64,000 bases of DNA. It comes from Streptomyces sp. B1I3. GTDB lineage: Bacteria; Actinomycetota; Actinomycetes; Streptomycetales; Streptomycetaceae. The stretch lies in the NCBI RefSeq assembly GCF_030816615.1, contig NZ_JAUSYD010000001.1, positions 3,658,001 to 3,722,000 on the forward strand, given 5' to 3'. The notes under the pieces are model-generated. The model did no database searches. It saw nothing but the letters and a program-made list of their open reading frames with translations, and was not told where the DNA came from. Within the stretch, counting starts at the first letter, position 1. Every line of letters starts with the position of its first letter. Position numbers and translations under genes: made by a program. This document shows, one piece after another, positions 51,804 to 61,083 of this stretch.

Positions 51804-52940
51804 GTGAAGCTTCAGCGCAAGAACCGGCTTCGTGCCACCGCGCTCGGTGCCCTCGCCGTCTCCGGCGCCCTGGTCCTCACGGCGTGCGGTTCGGACGACA
51901 ACACCGGCACCGACACGGACGGCGGTAACAAGACCAGCGCCGCCGCGTCGAACATCAAGTGCGACGGCGCCAAGGGCCAGCTTCGCGCCTCCGGGTCCAG
52001 CGCCCAGAAGAACGCGATGGACCTCTGGGTCAAGAACTACATGGCCGCCTGTTCCGGGGTGGAGATCAACTACAACTCGTCCTCGTCCGGCGAGGGCATC
52101 GTCGCCTTTAACCAGGGCACCGTCGGCTTCGCCGGCTCCGACTCGGCGCTCAAGCCCGAGGAGGTCGCCGACTCCAAGAAGATCTGCAAGACCGGCCAGG
52201 GCATCAACCTCCCGATGGTCGGCGGTCCCATCGCGATCGGCTTCCACCTGGAAGGTGTCGACAGCCTCACGCTGGACGCCTCCACGCTCGCCAAGATCTT
52301 CGACACCAAGATCAAGAAGTGGAACGACCCGGCGATCGCCGCGCTCAACAAGGGCGTCGAGCTGCCGAACAAGGCGATCCAGCCCTTCCACCGCTCCGAG
52401 GACTCCGGCACGACGCAGAACCTCGGCAAGTACCTGGGCGCCGCGGCCGCCGACGACTGGAAGTACGAGGCCGAGAAGAAGTGGCCGGCCCCCGGTGGCC
52501 AGGCCGCGTCCGGCTCCTCCGGCGTCGCCTCCCAGGTGAAGACGGTCGACGGCTCGATCGGCTACTTCGAGCTGTCCTACGCCGCCTCGCAGGGCATCAC
52601 CACCGTCGACATCAACACCGGCGGCGCGGCCCCGGTCAAGGCCACCTCTGAGAACGCCTCCAAGGCCATCGCCGCCGCCAAGATCAAGGGCACCGGCAAG
52701 GACCTGGCGCTCGACCTCGACTACACCACCAAGGCCGAGGGCGCCTACCCGCTGGTCCTGGTCACGTACGAGGTCGTCTGCGACGCCGGCAACAAGGCCG
52801 ACACCCTCGGCACGGTCAAGTCCTTCCTCACCTACGCCGCTTCCGACGAGGGCCAGAAGGTCCTGACGGAGGCCGGTTACGCCCCGATCCCGGCCGAGAT
52901 CAACACCAAGGTCCGCGAGACCATCAGCGCCCTCTCGTAA
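51804..52940 (+). CDS. pstS: Phosphate ABC transporter substrate-binding lipoprotein PstS
   Basis: 378 residues from a GTG with GGAAGG upstream. Lipobox LTAC with Cys28; Ser/Thr-rich linker; then the phosphate-binding core with RASGSSAQKNAM, NYNSSSSGEGI, GFAGSDSALKPEE and HRSEDSGTT. The protein binds phosphate with high affinity outside the membrane and passes it to PstCA. First gene of pstSCAB, behind a clear PHO box. Strongly induced by phosphate limitation in Streptomyces. Confidence 0.97.
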   Translation: MKLQRKNRLRATALGALAVSGALVLTACGSDDNTGTDTDGGNKTSAAASNIKCDGAKGQLRASGSSAQKNAMDLWVKNYMAACSGVEINYNSSSSGEGIVAFNQGTVGFAGSDSALKPEEVADSKKICKTGQGINLPMVGGPIAIGFHLEGVDSLTLDASTLAKIFDTKIKKWNDPAIAALNKGVELPNKAIQPFHRSEDSGTTQNLGKYLGAAAADDWKYEAEKKWPAPGGQAASGSSGVASQVKTVDGSIGYFELSYAASQGITTVDINTGGAAPVKATSENASKAIAAAKIKGTGKDLALDLDYTTKAEGAYPLVLVTYEVVCDAGNKADTLGTVKSFLTYAASDEGQKVLTEAGYAPIPAEINTKVRETISALS

Positions 52941-52964
52941 CCAGGGGCCGCACGACACAAGGGC

Positions 52965-52998
52965 GGGGACGGTCCGGCACACCCCTCCGGACCGCCCC
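52965..52998 (+). terminator. Stem-loop between pstS and pstC
   Basis: GGGGACGGTCCGG (52965-52977) pairs with CCGGACCGCCCC (52987-52998) with one bulged A and a 9-nt loop. It stands 24 bp after the pstS stop and 70 bp before pstC. Such hairpins commonly lower expression of the distal genes or protect the upstream message, so PstS would be made in excess over PstCAB. Confidence 0.65.
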
Positions 52999-53067
52999 GG
53001 CCACCAGCCCATCCGGTGCACCGCCGCCAGGGGAGCCCGCCGCTCCCCCACACAGACCGGAAAGACC

Positions 53068-54060
53068 ATGGCTTCCACCACACAGCTCGACATCCCACCG
53101 GCCCCGCCGGCCCGACGAGGGCGCACCGGATCCACCGGGCGCGCAGGCGACAAGATCTTCCTGGGCCTCTCGCGGGGTTCGGGCATCCTGCTGCTCCTGA
53201 TCATGGCGTCGATCGCCGTGTTCCTCAGCTACCGGGCCGCCACCGCCATCTCGGAGGACGAAGGAAACTTCTTCACCACCTTCGACTGGAACCCGGCCGG
53301 TGACCCGCCGGTCTTCGGCATCGCGGTCCTGCTCTTCGGCACGGTCGTCAGCTCGATCATCGCGATGGTCATCGCGGTTCCGATCGCTGTCGGCATCGCC
53401 CTGTTCATCTCGCACTACGCGCCGCGCAAGCTGGCCGCCCCACTCGCCTACGTCGTCGACCTGCTCGCCGCCGTACCCAGCATCGTCTACGGCATCTGGG
53501 GCGCACTCGTCCTCGTGCCGTACCTGGAGGGCCTGAACCTCTGGCTCGACCAGTTCTTCGGCTGGACCTACATCTTCGAGAAGACCGAGGTCGGCGTCGC
53601 CCGCTCGCTCTTCACCGTCGGCATCCTGCTCGCCATCATGATCCTGCCGATCGTGACCAGCGTCAGCCGCGAGGTCTTCCTCCAGGTCCCGAAGATGAAC
53701 GAGGAAGCGGCGCTCGCCCTCGGAGCCACCCGCTGGGAGGTCATCCGCCTCTCGGTCCTGCCCTTCGGCCGCTCCGGCATCATCTCCGCCTCGATGCTCG
53801 GCCTGGGCCGCGCACTCGGCGAGACGATGGCCGTCGCCACGGTCCTGTCGCCGAGCTTCCTGATCTCACTGCACGTGCTCAACCCGGGCGGTGGCACCTT
53901 CGCCCAGAACATCGCCGCGAAGTTCGGCGAGGCCGACGCGTTCGGCCGCGACGCCCTGATCGCCTCGGGCCTCGTCCTGTTCGTCCTCACCCTGCTGGTC
54001 AACGGCGCGGCCCGGCTCATCATCGCCCGCCGCAAGGAGTACTCGGGGGCCAACGCATGA
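53068..54060 (+). CDS. pstC: Phosphate ABC transporter permease PstC
   Basis: 330 residues. Six membrane helices and the binding-protein-dependent permease motif EEAALALGATRWEVI near residue 210. The N-terminal 30 residues are cytosolic and basic. It pairs with PstA to form the transmembrane channel. It overlaps pstA by 4 bases. Confidence 0.95.
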   Translation: MASTTQLDIPPAPPARRGRTGSTGRAGDKIFLGLSRGSGILLLLIMASIAVFLSYRAATAISEDEGNFFTTFDWNPAGDPPVFGIAVLLFGTVVSSIIAMVIAVPIAVGIALFISHYAPRKLAAPLAYVVDLLAAVPSIVYGIWGALVLVPYLEGLNLWLDQFFGWTYIFEKTEVGVARSLFTVGILLAIMILPIVTSVSREVFLQVPKMNEEAALALGATRWEVIRLSVLPFGRSGIISASMLGLGRALGETMAVATVLSPSFLISLHVLNPGGGTFAQNIAAKFGEADAFGRDALIASGLVLFVLTLLVNGAARLIIARRKEYSGANA

Positions 54061-55145
54061 GCAACGCCACCACCACCGACGTCCAGGACCGGCGGCCGCA
54101 GACACCGCCGGACACCCGCGGGACCGGGCTCAGCAGCCGCAGTGTCCCCCGGTGGGCCCCCCTCGGCTTCGCCGCCGTGGCGGTCGCGCTCGCCATCGGC
54201 ATCAGCACGGCCGCCGGATGGCAGAGCCGCGTCCAGTGGGGCCTGATCGCCGCCCTGCTCTTCCTGGCCATCTCGTACGTCACCACGACCGTCGTCGAGA
54301 ACCGGCGCCAGGCCAAGGACCGCCTCGCCACCAGCATCGTCTGGGTGTGCTTCCTCGCCGCCGTCGTCCCGCTCGCCTCGCTGCTCTGGACCACGATCAG
54401 CCGCGGCTCCGAGCGCCTCGACGGCTACTTCCTCACCCACTCCATGGCCGGGGTACTCGGCTCGGAGGCCACCGGCGGCGTCTACCACGCGCTGATCGGC
54501 ACCCTGGAGCAGGTCGGCATCGCCACCGTGATCTCCGCCCCGCTCGGCCTGCTGACCGCGGTCTACCTGGTCGAGTACGGGAAGGGCGGTCTCGCCCGGG
54601 CCGTCACCTTCTTCGTCGACGTCATGACGGGCATCCCGTCCATCGTGGCCGGCCTCTTCATCCTGTCGATCATGCTGATCGCCGGCCTCGAACCGTCCGG
54701 CCTGATGGGCGCCCTGGCCCTGACCATCCTGATGATCCCCGTCGTGGTCCGCTCCACCGAGGAGATGCTCAAGCTCGTCCCCAACGAGCTCCGCGAGGCA
54801 TCCCTCGCCCTGGGCATCCCCAAGTGGCGCACCATCCTGAAGGTGGTCCTGCCGACCGCGATCGGCGGCATCACCACGGGCGTCATGCTCGCCATCGCCC
54901 GCATCGCCGGTGAGACCGCACCGATCATCCTGCTGGTCTTCGGCAGCCAGCTGATCAACACGAACCCCTTCGAAGGCGCCCAGTCCTCACTGCCCTTCTA
55001 CATCTACGAGCAGTACAAGATCGGCGAGGCCGCCTCCTACGACCGCGCCTGGGCCGCCGCCCTGGTCCTGATCGCGTTCGTCATGATCCTCAATCTGGTG
55101 GCCCGCGGCATCGCCCGCTGGAAGGCCCCGAAGTCCGGCCGCTGA
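54057..55145 (+). CDS. pstA: Phosphate ABC transporter permease PstA
   Basis: 362 residues. A longer N-terminal extension than usual (about 70 residues, [20 protein letters not shown]) adds an additional membrane helix pair. The permease motif is [20 protein letters not shown] overlap with pstC and 26 bp from pstB. Function as for PstC. Confidence 0.95.
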   Translation: MSNATTTDVQDRRPQTPPDTRGTGLSSRSVPRWAPLGFAAVAVALAIGISTAAGWQSRVQWGLIAALLFLAISYVTTTVVENRRQAKDRLATSIVWVCFLAAVVPLASLLWTTISRGSERLDGYFLTHSMAGVLGSEATGGVYHALIGTLEQVGIATVISAPLGLLTAVYLVEYGKGGLARAVTFFVDVMTGIPSIVAGLFILSIMLIAGLEPSGLMGALALTILMIPVVVRSTEEMLKLVPNELREASLALGIPKWRTILKVVLPTAIGGITTGVMLAIARIAGETAPIILLVFGSQLINTNPFEGAQSSLPFYIYEQYKIGEAASYDRAWAAALVLIAFVMILNLVARGIARWKAPKSGR

Positions 55146-55171
55146 GGCCACGCAGAAAGCAGTTGATTCAC

Positions 55172-55948
55172 ATGGCCAAGCGCATCGACATCGGCGGACT
55201 GACCGCCTACTACGGCTCCCACAAGGCCATCGAGGACATCTCGATGACCGTGGAACCCCGCTCCGTGACCGCCTTCATCGGCCCGTCCGGCTGCGGCAAG
55301 TCCACCTTCCTGCGCACCCTGAACCGCATGCACGAGGTGACCCCCGGCGGCCGCGTCGAGGGCAAGGTGATGCTGGACGACGAGAACCTCTACGGGGCCG
55401 GGGTCGACCCCGTCACCGTGCGCCGCACGGTCGGCATGGTCTTCCAGCGTCCGAACCCGTTCCCGACCATGTCGATCTTCGACAACGTCGCGGCCGGCCT
55501 CCGGCTGAACGGCTCCTACCGCAAGAACCAGCTGTCGGACGTCGTCGAGAAGTCCCTCAAGGGCGCCAACCTCTGGAACGAGGTCAAGGACCGCCTGAAC
55601 AAGCCCGGCTCCGGCCTCTCCGGTGGCCAGCAGCAGCGCCTGTGCATCGCCCGCGCCATCGCGGTCGAGCCGGACGTGCTGCTGATGGACGAGCCGTGCT
55701 CGGCTCTCGACCCGATCTCGACCCTCGCCATCGAGGACCTGATCGGCGAGCTGAAGGAACGCTTCACGATCGTCATCGTGACGCACAACATGCAGCAGGC
55801 GGCACGCGTCTCGGACCGTACGGCCTTCTTCAACCTCTCGGCGGTCGGCAAGCCCGGCCGGCTCATCGAGATCGACGAGACGGAGCGGATCTTCTCCAAC
55901 CCGTCCGTGCAGGCCACCGAGGACTACATCTCGGGCCGCTTCGGATAA
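55172..55948 (+). CDS. pstB: Phosphate ABC transporter ATP-binding protein PstB
   Basis: 258 residues. Walker [11 protein letters not shown], signature [14 protein letters not shown], Walker [13 protein letters not shown] and His in VTHNMQQA are present. The 258-residue length is the usual one. A TTG codon 9 bp upstream is open but less likely as start. It energises phosphate import by PstCA. A strong bidirectional terminator separates it from the convergent pit gene. Confidence 0.96.
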   Translation: MAKRIDIGGLTAYYGSHKAIEDISMTVEPRSVTAFIGPSGCGKSTFLRTLNRMHEVTPGGRVEGKVMLDDENLYGAGVDPVTVRRTVGMVFQRPNPFPTMSIFDNVAAGLRLNGSYRKNQLSDVVEKSLKGANLWNEVKDRLNKPGSGLSGGQQQRLCIARAIAVEPDVLLMDEPCSALDPISTLAIEDLIGELKERFTIVIVTHNMQQAARVSDRTAFFNLSAVGKPGRLIEIDETERIFSNPSVQATEDYISGRFG

Positions 55949-55997
55949 CCCCCAGACGGCCTTGGGGTGCTGCATGGCGGTGCCACCACAAGGCAAC

Positions 55998-56043
55998 GGG
56001 TCCGCCCCCGCTCTCGGGTACGAGAGCAGGGGCGGACCCATTT
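55998..56043. terminator. Bidirectional terminator between pstB and pit
   Basis: 19-bp arms (55998-56016 and 56021-56039) starting GGGTCCGCCCC and ending GGGGCGGACCC pair with a single mismatch around loop GGTA. An ATTT follows on the right. It separates two convergent genes, so it can stop both. Confidence 0.88.
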
Positions 56044-56117
56044 GACATCCGCGCGAGAAGCCGTGCAGCGGAACGAGCCCGGCCGCGGGAAAGGCCTTGC
56101 GGCCGGAGAAGCCCCGG

Positions 56118-57116
56118 TCAGCCGAAGAGCAGGACCACGATTCCGTAGCTGGTCGCGGCGACCAGCGCCGCGGCCGGCATCGTGATGAACCACCCCAGGA
56201 TGATGTTCTTGGCCACCCCCCAGCGCACCGCGTTCACCCGCTTCGTGGCGCCCACACCCATGATCGCCGAGGTGATCACGTGAGTCGTGGAGATCGGGGC
56301 GTGGAACAGGAACGCCGAGCCGAACATGATCGACGCACCGGTCGTCTCCGCCGCGAAACCCTGCGGCGGGTCCAGCTCGATGATCTTGCGGCCGAGCGTG
56401 CGCATGATGCGCCAGCCACCCGCGTACGTACCCAGGGACAGCATCGCCGCACAGGCGATCTTCACCCAGACCGGGATCTCGTCGTTCGGGCCCTCGACAT
56501 CGGCGATGACCAGGGCCATCACCACGATGCCCATCGTCTTCTGGGCGTCCTGCAGACCGTGTCCGAGCGCCATGCCCGCCGCCGAGACCGTCTGCGCGAT
56601 GCGGAAACCGCGCTTGGCCTTGTGCGGGTTGGAGTTGCGGAACATCCACATGATCGCGACCATCACCAGGTAGCCGACGACCAGGCCGACGATGGGCGAC
56701 AGGAACATCGGGATGACGATCTTCTCGAGCACCCCGTCCCAGTGCACCAGCGTCCCGCCGGCCAGTGCGGCGCCGACCATGCCGCCGAACAGGGCGTGCG
56801 AGGAGGAGGACGGCAGGCCGTAGTACCAGGTGACGAGGTTCCAGATGATCGCGCCGACCAGCGCCGCGAAGAGGATGCCCATCCCCTTCTGACCCTCGGG
56901 CGTGGCGATGAGGCCTTCGCTGACGGTCTTGGCGACCCCTTGGCCCAGGAAGGCGCCTGCGAGGTTCATCACGGCGGCCATCGCCAGAGCCGCACGCGGG
57001 GTCAGCGCCCGGGTGGAGACCGAGGTGGCGATGGCGTTCGCCGAGTCGTGGAAGCCGTTCGTATACGTGAAGCCGAGCGCGACACCGACGGTCACGATCA
57101 GCGCAAAGGTGTCCAC
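56118..57116 (-). CDS. pit: Low-affinity inorganic phosphate transporter (Pit)
   Basis: 332 residues with ten or so membrane helices and the two PiT signature repeats: TYTNGFHDSANAIATSV near residue 20 and, later, SAFLFHAPISTTHVITSAIM. These hold the sodium/proton- and metal-phosphate-binding Asn/Asp residues. It imports phosphate as a metal complex with protons. It lies 5 bp from the DUF47 gene. In S. coelicolor the homologue (PitH2) is PhoP-regulated, as I recall. Confidence 0.95.
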   Translation of the reverse strand: MDTFALIVTVGVALGFTYTNGFHDSANAIATSVSTRALTPRAALAMAAVMNLAGAFLGQGVAKTVSEGLIATPEGQKGMGILFAALVGAIIWNLVTWYYGLPSSSSHALFGGMVGAALAGGTLVHWDGVLEKIVIPMFLSPIVGLVVGYLVMVAIMWMFRNSNPHKAKRGFRIAQTVSAAGMALGHGLQDAQKTMGIVVMALVIADVEGPNDEIPVWVKIACAAMLSLGTYAGGWRIMRTLGRKIIELDPPQGFAAETTGASIMFGSAFLFHAPISTTHVITSAIMGVGATKRVNAVRWGVAKNIILGWFITMPAAALVAATSYGIVVLLFG

Positions 57117-57121
57117 GAGGT

Positions 57122-57742
57122 TCAGGACTCCTTGACCGCGATGGTCTCCACGGTATTGGCGACGTGCTCGAACGCGTCAGCCGCCTCTTCCAGCACATCC
57201 ACGATCTGCTTGAGCTTCAGCACGTCCATGGCGTCGTACTTGCCGTTGAAGAGCTGCGCCAGCAGCTTGCGGTGGATCTGGTCGGCCTGGTTCTCCAGGC
57301 GGTTGACCTCGATCCAGTACTCGGTGAGGTTCTCCATGGTCCGCAGGCTCGGCATGGCCTCGGCGGTCAGTTCCGCCGCCCGGGCCAGCACCTCGATCTG
57401 CTGCTCGACACCCTTCGGGAGTTCCTCGATCTGGTACAGCACGACCAGGTCGACGGCCTCCTCCATGAAGTCCATGATGTCGTCGAGCGAGGAGGCGAGG
57501 TTGTAGATGTCCTCGCGGTCGAACGGCGTGATGAAGGAGGAGTTCAGCTGGTGGAAGATCGCGTGGGTGGCGTCGTCGCCCGCGTGCTCCGCTGCCCGCA
57601 TACGCTCCGCGATCTCGGCTCGGGAGGCAGAATCCGCCCCGAGCAGTTCCATCAGGAGTTTCGAGCCCGTGACGATGTTGTCCGCGGATGCGGAAAACAT
57701 GTCGTAGAAGCTCGTCTCCCTGGGGGTCAGACGAAAGCGCAC
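57122..57742 (-). CDS. DUF47 (PhoU-like) phosphate transport regulator
   Basis: 206 residues, entirely helical. The PhoU/DUF47 motifs EHAGDDATHAIFHQLNSSF and TPFDREDIYNLASSLDDIMD with metal-binding acidic/His residues are clear. These proteins are nearly always next to pit and are thought to modulate or couple to it. Upstream is a small hairpin (TGATGC/GCATCA) of uncertain role in its promoter region. Confidence 0.93.
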   Translation of the reverse strand: MRFRLTPRETSFYDMFSASADNIVTGSKLLMELLGADSASRAEIAERMRAAEHAGDDATHAIFHQLNSSFITPFDREDIYNLASSLDDIMDFMEEAVDLVVLYQIEELPKGVEQQIEVLARAAELTAEAMPSLRTMENLTEYWIEVNRLENQADQIHRKLLAQLFNGKYDAMDVLKLKQIVDVLEEAADAFEHVANTVETIAVKES

Positions 57743-57887
57743 GTGGGGTCCTCGGGGTGCTTTGGATTCGGTCAGGCTGATGCTAGGCGCATCATCCGGC
57801 CACGGCTAACCGGCGTCATTCAGTGTCGCGCATCAGGCACAGTGATCAGCACGGGCCCCCGGTCACGTTTCGGCTCGATTCGTTACG

Positions 57888-57908
57888 ATATACGGGGCGG
57901 GGGTATAC
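57888..57908. promoter_or_regulatory. Probable CsoR operator upstream of csoR
   Basis: A short inverted repeat, TATAC (57889-57893) and GTATA (57903-57907), flanks a G-rich core, GGGGCGGGG, as described for CsoR/RcnR-family sites (AT arms around a G tract). It is 57 bp upstream of the csoR start, consistent with autorepression. Confidence 0.55.
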
Positions 57909-57964
57909 ACAGGGCGCGGGCCGGTATGCAGACCGCAGGCCAAGAGGACAACGGGAGGACCCCC

Positions 57965-58321
57965 ATGACCACCACCGAGGCCACCGAGGCCACCGAGGCG
58001 GCCGGTACGGACGCGGTCGTCACCGACCACGACCGCGGTATCCACGGCTACCACCACCAGAAGGACGAGCACCTCAAGCGCCTGCGCCGCATCGAGGGAC
58101 AGATCCGTGGCCTGCAGCGGATGGTGGACGAGGACGTCTACTGCATCGACATACTCACCCAGGTCTCGGCCTCCACCAAGGCCCTGCAGTCCTTCGCCCT
58201 CCAGCTGCTGGAGGAGCACCTGCGCCACTGCGTCGCGGACGCCGCCGTCAAGGGCGGCGACGAGATCGACGCGAAGGTCGAAGAGGCCACGAAGGCGATC
58301 GCCCGCCTGCTCCGCACGTGA
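57965..58321 (+). CDS. csoR: Copper-sensing repressor CsoR
   Basis: 118 residues. The three-helix DUF156/CsoR fold with Cys60, His85 and Cys89, the exact Cys-X24-His-X3-Cys copper(I) site. EGQIRGLQRMVDEDVYCIDI and EEHLRHC contain them. Copper binding releases it from DNA. In S. lividans, CsoR of this locus controls a copper-efflux regulon elsewhere. No copZ-copA cluster is adjacent, so it acts in trans. Confidence 0.94.
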   Translation: MTTTEATEATEAAGTDAVVTDHDRGIHGYHHQKDEHLKRLRRIEGQIRGLQRMVDEDVYCIDILTQVSASTKALQSFALQLLEEHLRHCVADAAVKGGDEIDAKVEEATKAIARLLRT

Positions 58322-58458
58322 GTTCCGGCACGGATTCCGCGCCCGGCTCCGGACGGTGCCGTACCGAAGGGTTCCGTAGGTCTTCCCGTACCGGCCGTTC
58401 CGTATCGGCCCTTCCGTACCGGGGCCCGGCGGTGCGGATGCGGGGCGGGAGCCCGATG

Positions 58459-58710
58459 TCATCCCCTGCGGTGCGACTGGCGGGGAATTCTCGGCGCCGG
58501 CCCGCACCCGGCGGTGCATGCCTCGGCGGCATCCGTCCCCCCGGGGAGCACCTCGTCGCCGCCCTGCCTGACGTTGAGCACCTCGTCGATACGATCGTGA
58601 CTGAGCCGGTCCTCCGGCGCGGCCGACGCCGCGATCATGAGCTCACCGCAGAGTTCGATCTCGGCCAGAGCCACACGGTCCTGAGCGCTCGGAGCGCTGA
58701 GCGTCACCAC
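58459..58710 (-). CDS. Small hypothetical protein, two-part
   Basis: 83 residues from a GTG pair with AGAGAGG upstream. The N-terminal half, APSAQDRVALAEIELCGELM and AASAAPEDRLSHDRIDEVL, looks like a conserved small helical protein; the tail is Pro/Gly-rich and Cys-containing. I recall similar unnamed Streptomyces proteins of this size at this locus. Function unknown. It sits between csoR and the lipoprotein gene. Confidence 0.55.
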   Translation of the reverse strand: MVTLSAPSAQDRVALAEIELCGELMIAASAAPEDRLSHDRIDEVLNVRQGGDEVLPGGTDAAEACTAGCGPAPRIPRQSHRRG

Positions 58711-58816
58711 CTGCGTACCTCTCTCTGCCGTCACCGGAACCTGGCGCACGACTCCCTAGCGTAGGGAGCGCGGCACCCACCGCGCATGGCACGGACGGGT
58801 CATTTCGACCCCCTCC

Positions 58817-59704
58817 CTACGGTGATTCCGGGCCACTCCGCCCTTGCTGGATGCGACCCGTGTAGATGTCGGCGCCGGGCGGCAGCTCCACGGTGACCGG
58901 CACCCCGAACCCGTAGAGCAGCATCGTCGACACCACCGCGGCCGTCGGCCCCTCGGCCGCGAAGCTGAAGCGGTGGCGCACCTTGCGCAGCAGGCCGTCG
59001 TCGTCGAGGTACGCGTCGAAGGACACCGCGTCCGTGCTGAACCCTTTCGCCGCCGCGGCCAGCGCGCCGCGCGAGGACGGCGAAGCAGCCAGCGCCGCCC
59101 GCCCCAGGTCGGAGGTCCCCCGGTAGTGACGTACCGGCACCCCGGCCAGCTCCGTCCGCCCCACGTACACCACCTTGCCCGCGCCACGCAGCAGTTCGGC
59201 GGCGGCCATGGGATCGGTCACCCCGCCGGTGACCAGGTTGCCGTCCGCCAGGGTCGTCGTGTCGATCCGGACCCACTTGCCGTCGGGCACGCCCGCGCCC
59301 CGGTCCTTCATGTACAGCGCTCCGGGCGCCAGCAACTCGGTGATCGGCCGGTGCTCGTCCGCCCCCGCCACGTCCTTCGGCAGCACCACCTTGATCCGGC
59401 CCAGCTGTCTGCGGAAGTCGTACGCTCCCTGGCCTCTGACGGTGACCCGGGTCCCGCCGGCCGCGGTCTCCATCGACGTACGCGTCTCGGCGGTGCCCGC
59501 CGCGGCCAGGGCATCGGCGGCCCGGTGGACCACGGCTGCCGGATCCCCGGCGACACCCTTTCCGGCCACGGCCCGTTGCCCGGCCACGTCCCCGCCCGCC
59601 TCGCCCCCACCGGAGCAGCCGGTCCCCGCCACCATCACGCCCACCACGGCCAGGGCGCACACAGCCAGTGCCCCGCCTTTGCACCTGTGCTGCCGCACCA
59701 CCAT
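58817..59704 (-). CDS. LppX/LprG-like lipoprotein
   Basis: 295 residues from MVVRQHRCKGGALA with a weak ribosome-binding site. The lipobox ends at AGTGC (Cys30), followed by a Gly/Ala-rich linker and a beta-rich domain with GAYDFRRQLGRIKVVLP and VRHYRGTSDLG. The late FSTDAVSFDAYLDDDGLLRK matches LppX/LprG-type lipid-carrier folds. These carry lipids or lipoglycans in the envelope of mycobacteria; in Streptomyces the cargo is unknown. Confidence 0.82.
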   Translation of the reverse strand: MVVRQHRCKGGALAVCALAVVGVMVAGTGCSGGGEAGGDVAGQRAVAGKGVAGDPAAVVHRAADALAAAGTAETRTSMETAAGGTRVTVRGQGAYDFRRQLGRIKVVLPKDVAGADEHRPITELLAPGALYMKDRGAGVPDGKWVRIDTTTLADGNLVTGGVTDPMAAAELLRGAGKVVYVGRTELAGVPVRHYRGTSDLGRAALAASPSSRGALAAAAKGFSTDAVSFDAYLDDDGLLRKVRHRFSFAAEGPTAAVVSTMLLYGFGVPVTVELPPGADIYTGRIQQGRSGPESP

Positions 59705-59857
59705 CGCCTGCCAACCCCCAACGAGGTACACCTGACCGAGCTCCCACCCTCCACGCCTAACGACCACCGGAGCCCCCCGTCACGCCGGCGCGTCCCTTCG
59801 GGAAGCCGATCGGCCCACTCGTACCCGGGCGCGGGGCTCCGCCAGTACCGTGGACGC

Positions 59858-60049
59858 GTGTATGAGGACCCCGCGGACCCGACCGTCCACGCCCCCGCCC
59901 CGGCACACAGCACCACCACCGTCGAGCGGGGGTCGTTCTGTCTGGCCCGCTGCAGCTGCGGCTGGTCCGGAGCAGCCCGCCGCTCCCGCGACCGGGCCCG
60001 TACGGACGCCGAGGAGCACCACACCGCCACCGGCGGCCCGGCCGCCTGA
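59858..60049 (+). CDS. Small Cys-containing hypothetical protein, leaderless
   Basis: 63 residues from a GTG preceded by TACCGT (59846-59851) at 6 nt, with no ribosome-binding site, so probably leaderless. A FCLARCSCGWSG segment with three Cys and a His pair near the C-terminus (EEHHTATG) is a possible metal site. Family unknown. Confidence 0.55.
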   Translation: MYEDPADPTVHAPAPAHSTTTVERGSFCLARCSCGWSGAARRSRDRARTDAEEHHTATGGPAA

Positions 60050-60167
60050 CCGGGGGCCTCCCACCCGGGTCACGCAGGGCTTGCGGTTGCCGTAGCGGCA
60101 GCTTCTACCGTCCTGGACAGGGCCGGAGGAACCGGTCCGCACACAGCGTTCGTGAGAGGGGACGGCG

Positions 60168-60929
60168 ATGGCCTGGCCGATCTCGGAAGTCGCCCGCATG
60201 TCGGGCGTCACGGCCCGCACCCTGCGGCACTACGACGACATCGGTCTGCTGCCGCCTGCCTGGACGGGGAGCAGCGGCCATCGTCACTACGAGGAGCACC
60301 AGCTGCTTCGGCTGCAGCAGGTCCTCGTACTCCGGGAGCTGGGCGTGGGACTGCCCGAGATCGGGCGGATCCTCGCCGAGCAGGTCGACGAACTGGAGGC
60401 GCTGCGCGGTCACCACCGCCGGCTGCTCGCCGAGCGCGACCGGCTCGACACCCTGGCCGGCACCGTCTCCCGCACGATCGCCGAACTGGAGAGATCCAGG
60501 AAGGACGGCGCAACCTTGAACAGCATCAACCGACCGGAGAACCTGTTCGAAGGCGTCCGGACCACCCAGTACGCAGAGAGCCTGGCCGGCTTCCCCGAGC
60601 TGGCGGGAGAGGTGGAGCAGCACACCTCGGGCTGGAGCGACGCCGAGGCAGAGACCGCGCACCGCGAGCGTACGGCGCAGATGATCCGGCTGGCGGAGCT
60701 GATGGCCGCCGGCAGCACGGCGGACGCCGAACCGGTGCAGGCTCACATCGACGCCCAGTACAGGGCCCTGACCGCACTGCGCACCGTCACCGCCGACGAG
60801 TACCGCGCGATCGGGCGCTCCTGTGTGGACAACGCCCGGTGGCGTGCGGCGTACGAGGCGATCGCCCCGGGTCTCGCCGGATACCAGCGTGACGCCATCG
60901 AGGCGTACGCCGCTTCCCTGACCGGCTGA
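60168..60929 (+). CDS. TipA-like MerR-family regulator
   Basis: 253 residues. N-terminal MerR HTH (SEVARMSGVTARTLRHYDDI, then SGHRHYEEHQLLRLQQVL), a coiled-coil linker, and a C-terminal TipAS domain (about 115-253) with NLFEGVRTTQYAESLAGF and DNARWRAAYEAIAPGL. TipA-type activators are thiopeptide-binding and up-regulate multidrug-response genes including themselves. Terminator follows. Confidence 0.9.
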   Translation: MAWPISEVARMSGVTARTLRHYDDIGLLPPAWTGSSGHRHYEEHQLLRLQQVLVLRELGVGLPEIGRILAEQVDELEALRGHHRRLLAERDRLDTLAGTVSRTIAELERSRKDGATLNSINRPENLFEGVRTTQYAESLAGFPELAGEVEQHTSGWSDAEAETAHRERTAQMIRLAELMAAGSTADAEPVQAHIDAQYRALTALRTVTADEYRAIGRSCVDNARWRAAYEAIAPGLAGYQRDAIEAYAASLTG

Positions 60930-61029
60930 GCCCCGGCCCGGGCCGGGGGCCCCACGGCTGCATATCCGCGTCCGGGACCGAGCCCCGGCCCGGGCGGGGC
61001 CCCATGCTCGGGACCTCCTTCGGCATGGG

Positions 61030-61061
61030 ATGAGGGGTGCCCCGTCCGGGACACCCCTCAT
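61030..61061. terminator. Bidirectional hairpin between the TipA-like and PAP2 genes
   Basis: ATGAGGGGTG (61030-61039) and CACCCCTCAT (61052-61061) are perfect 10-bp arms; the inner bases CCCG/CGGG can pair too. It lies between convergent genes and can end both. Confidence 0.75.
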
Positions 61062-61083
61062 GGCCGTCGTCGTGCACCTGCCT

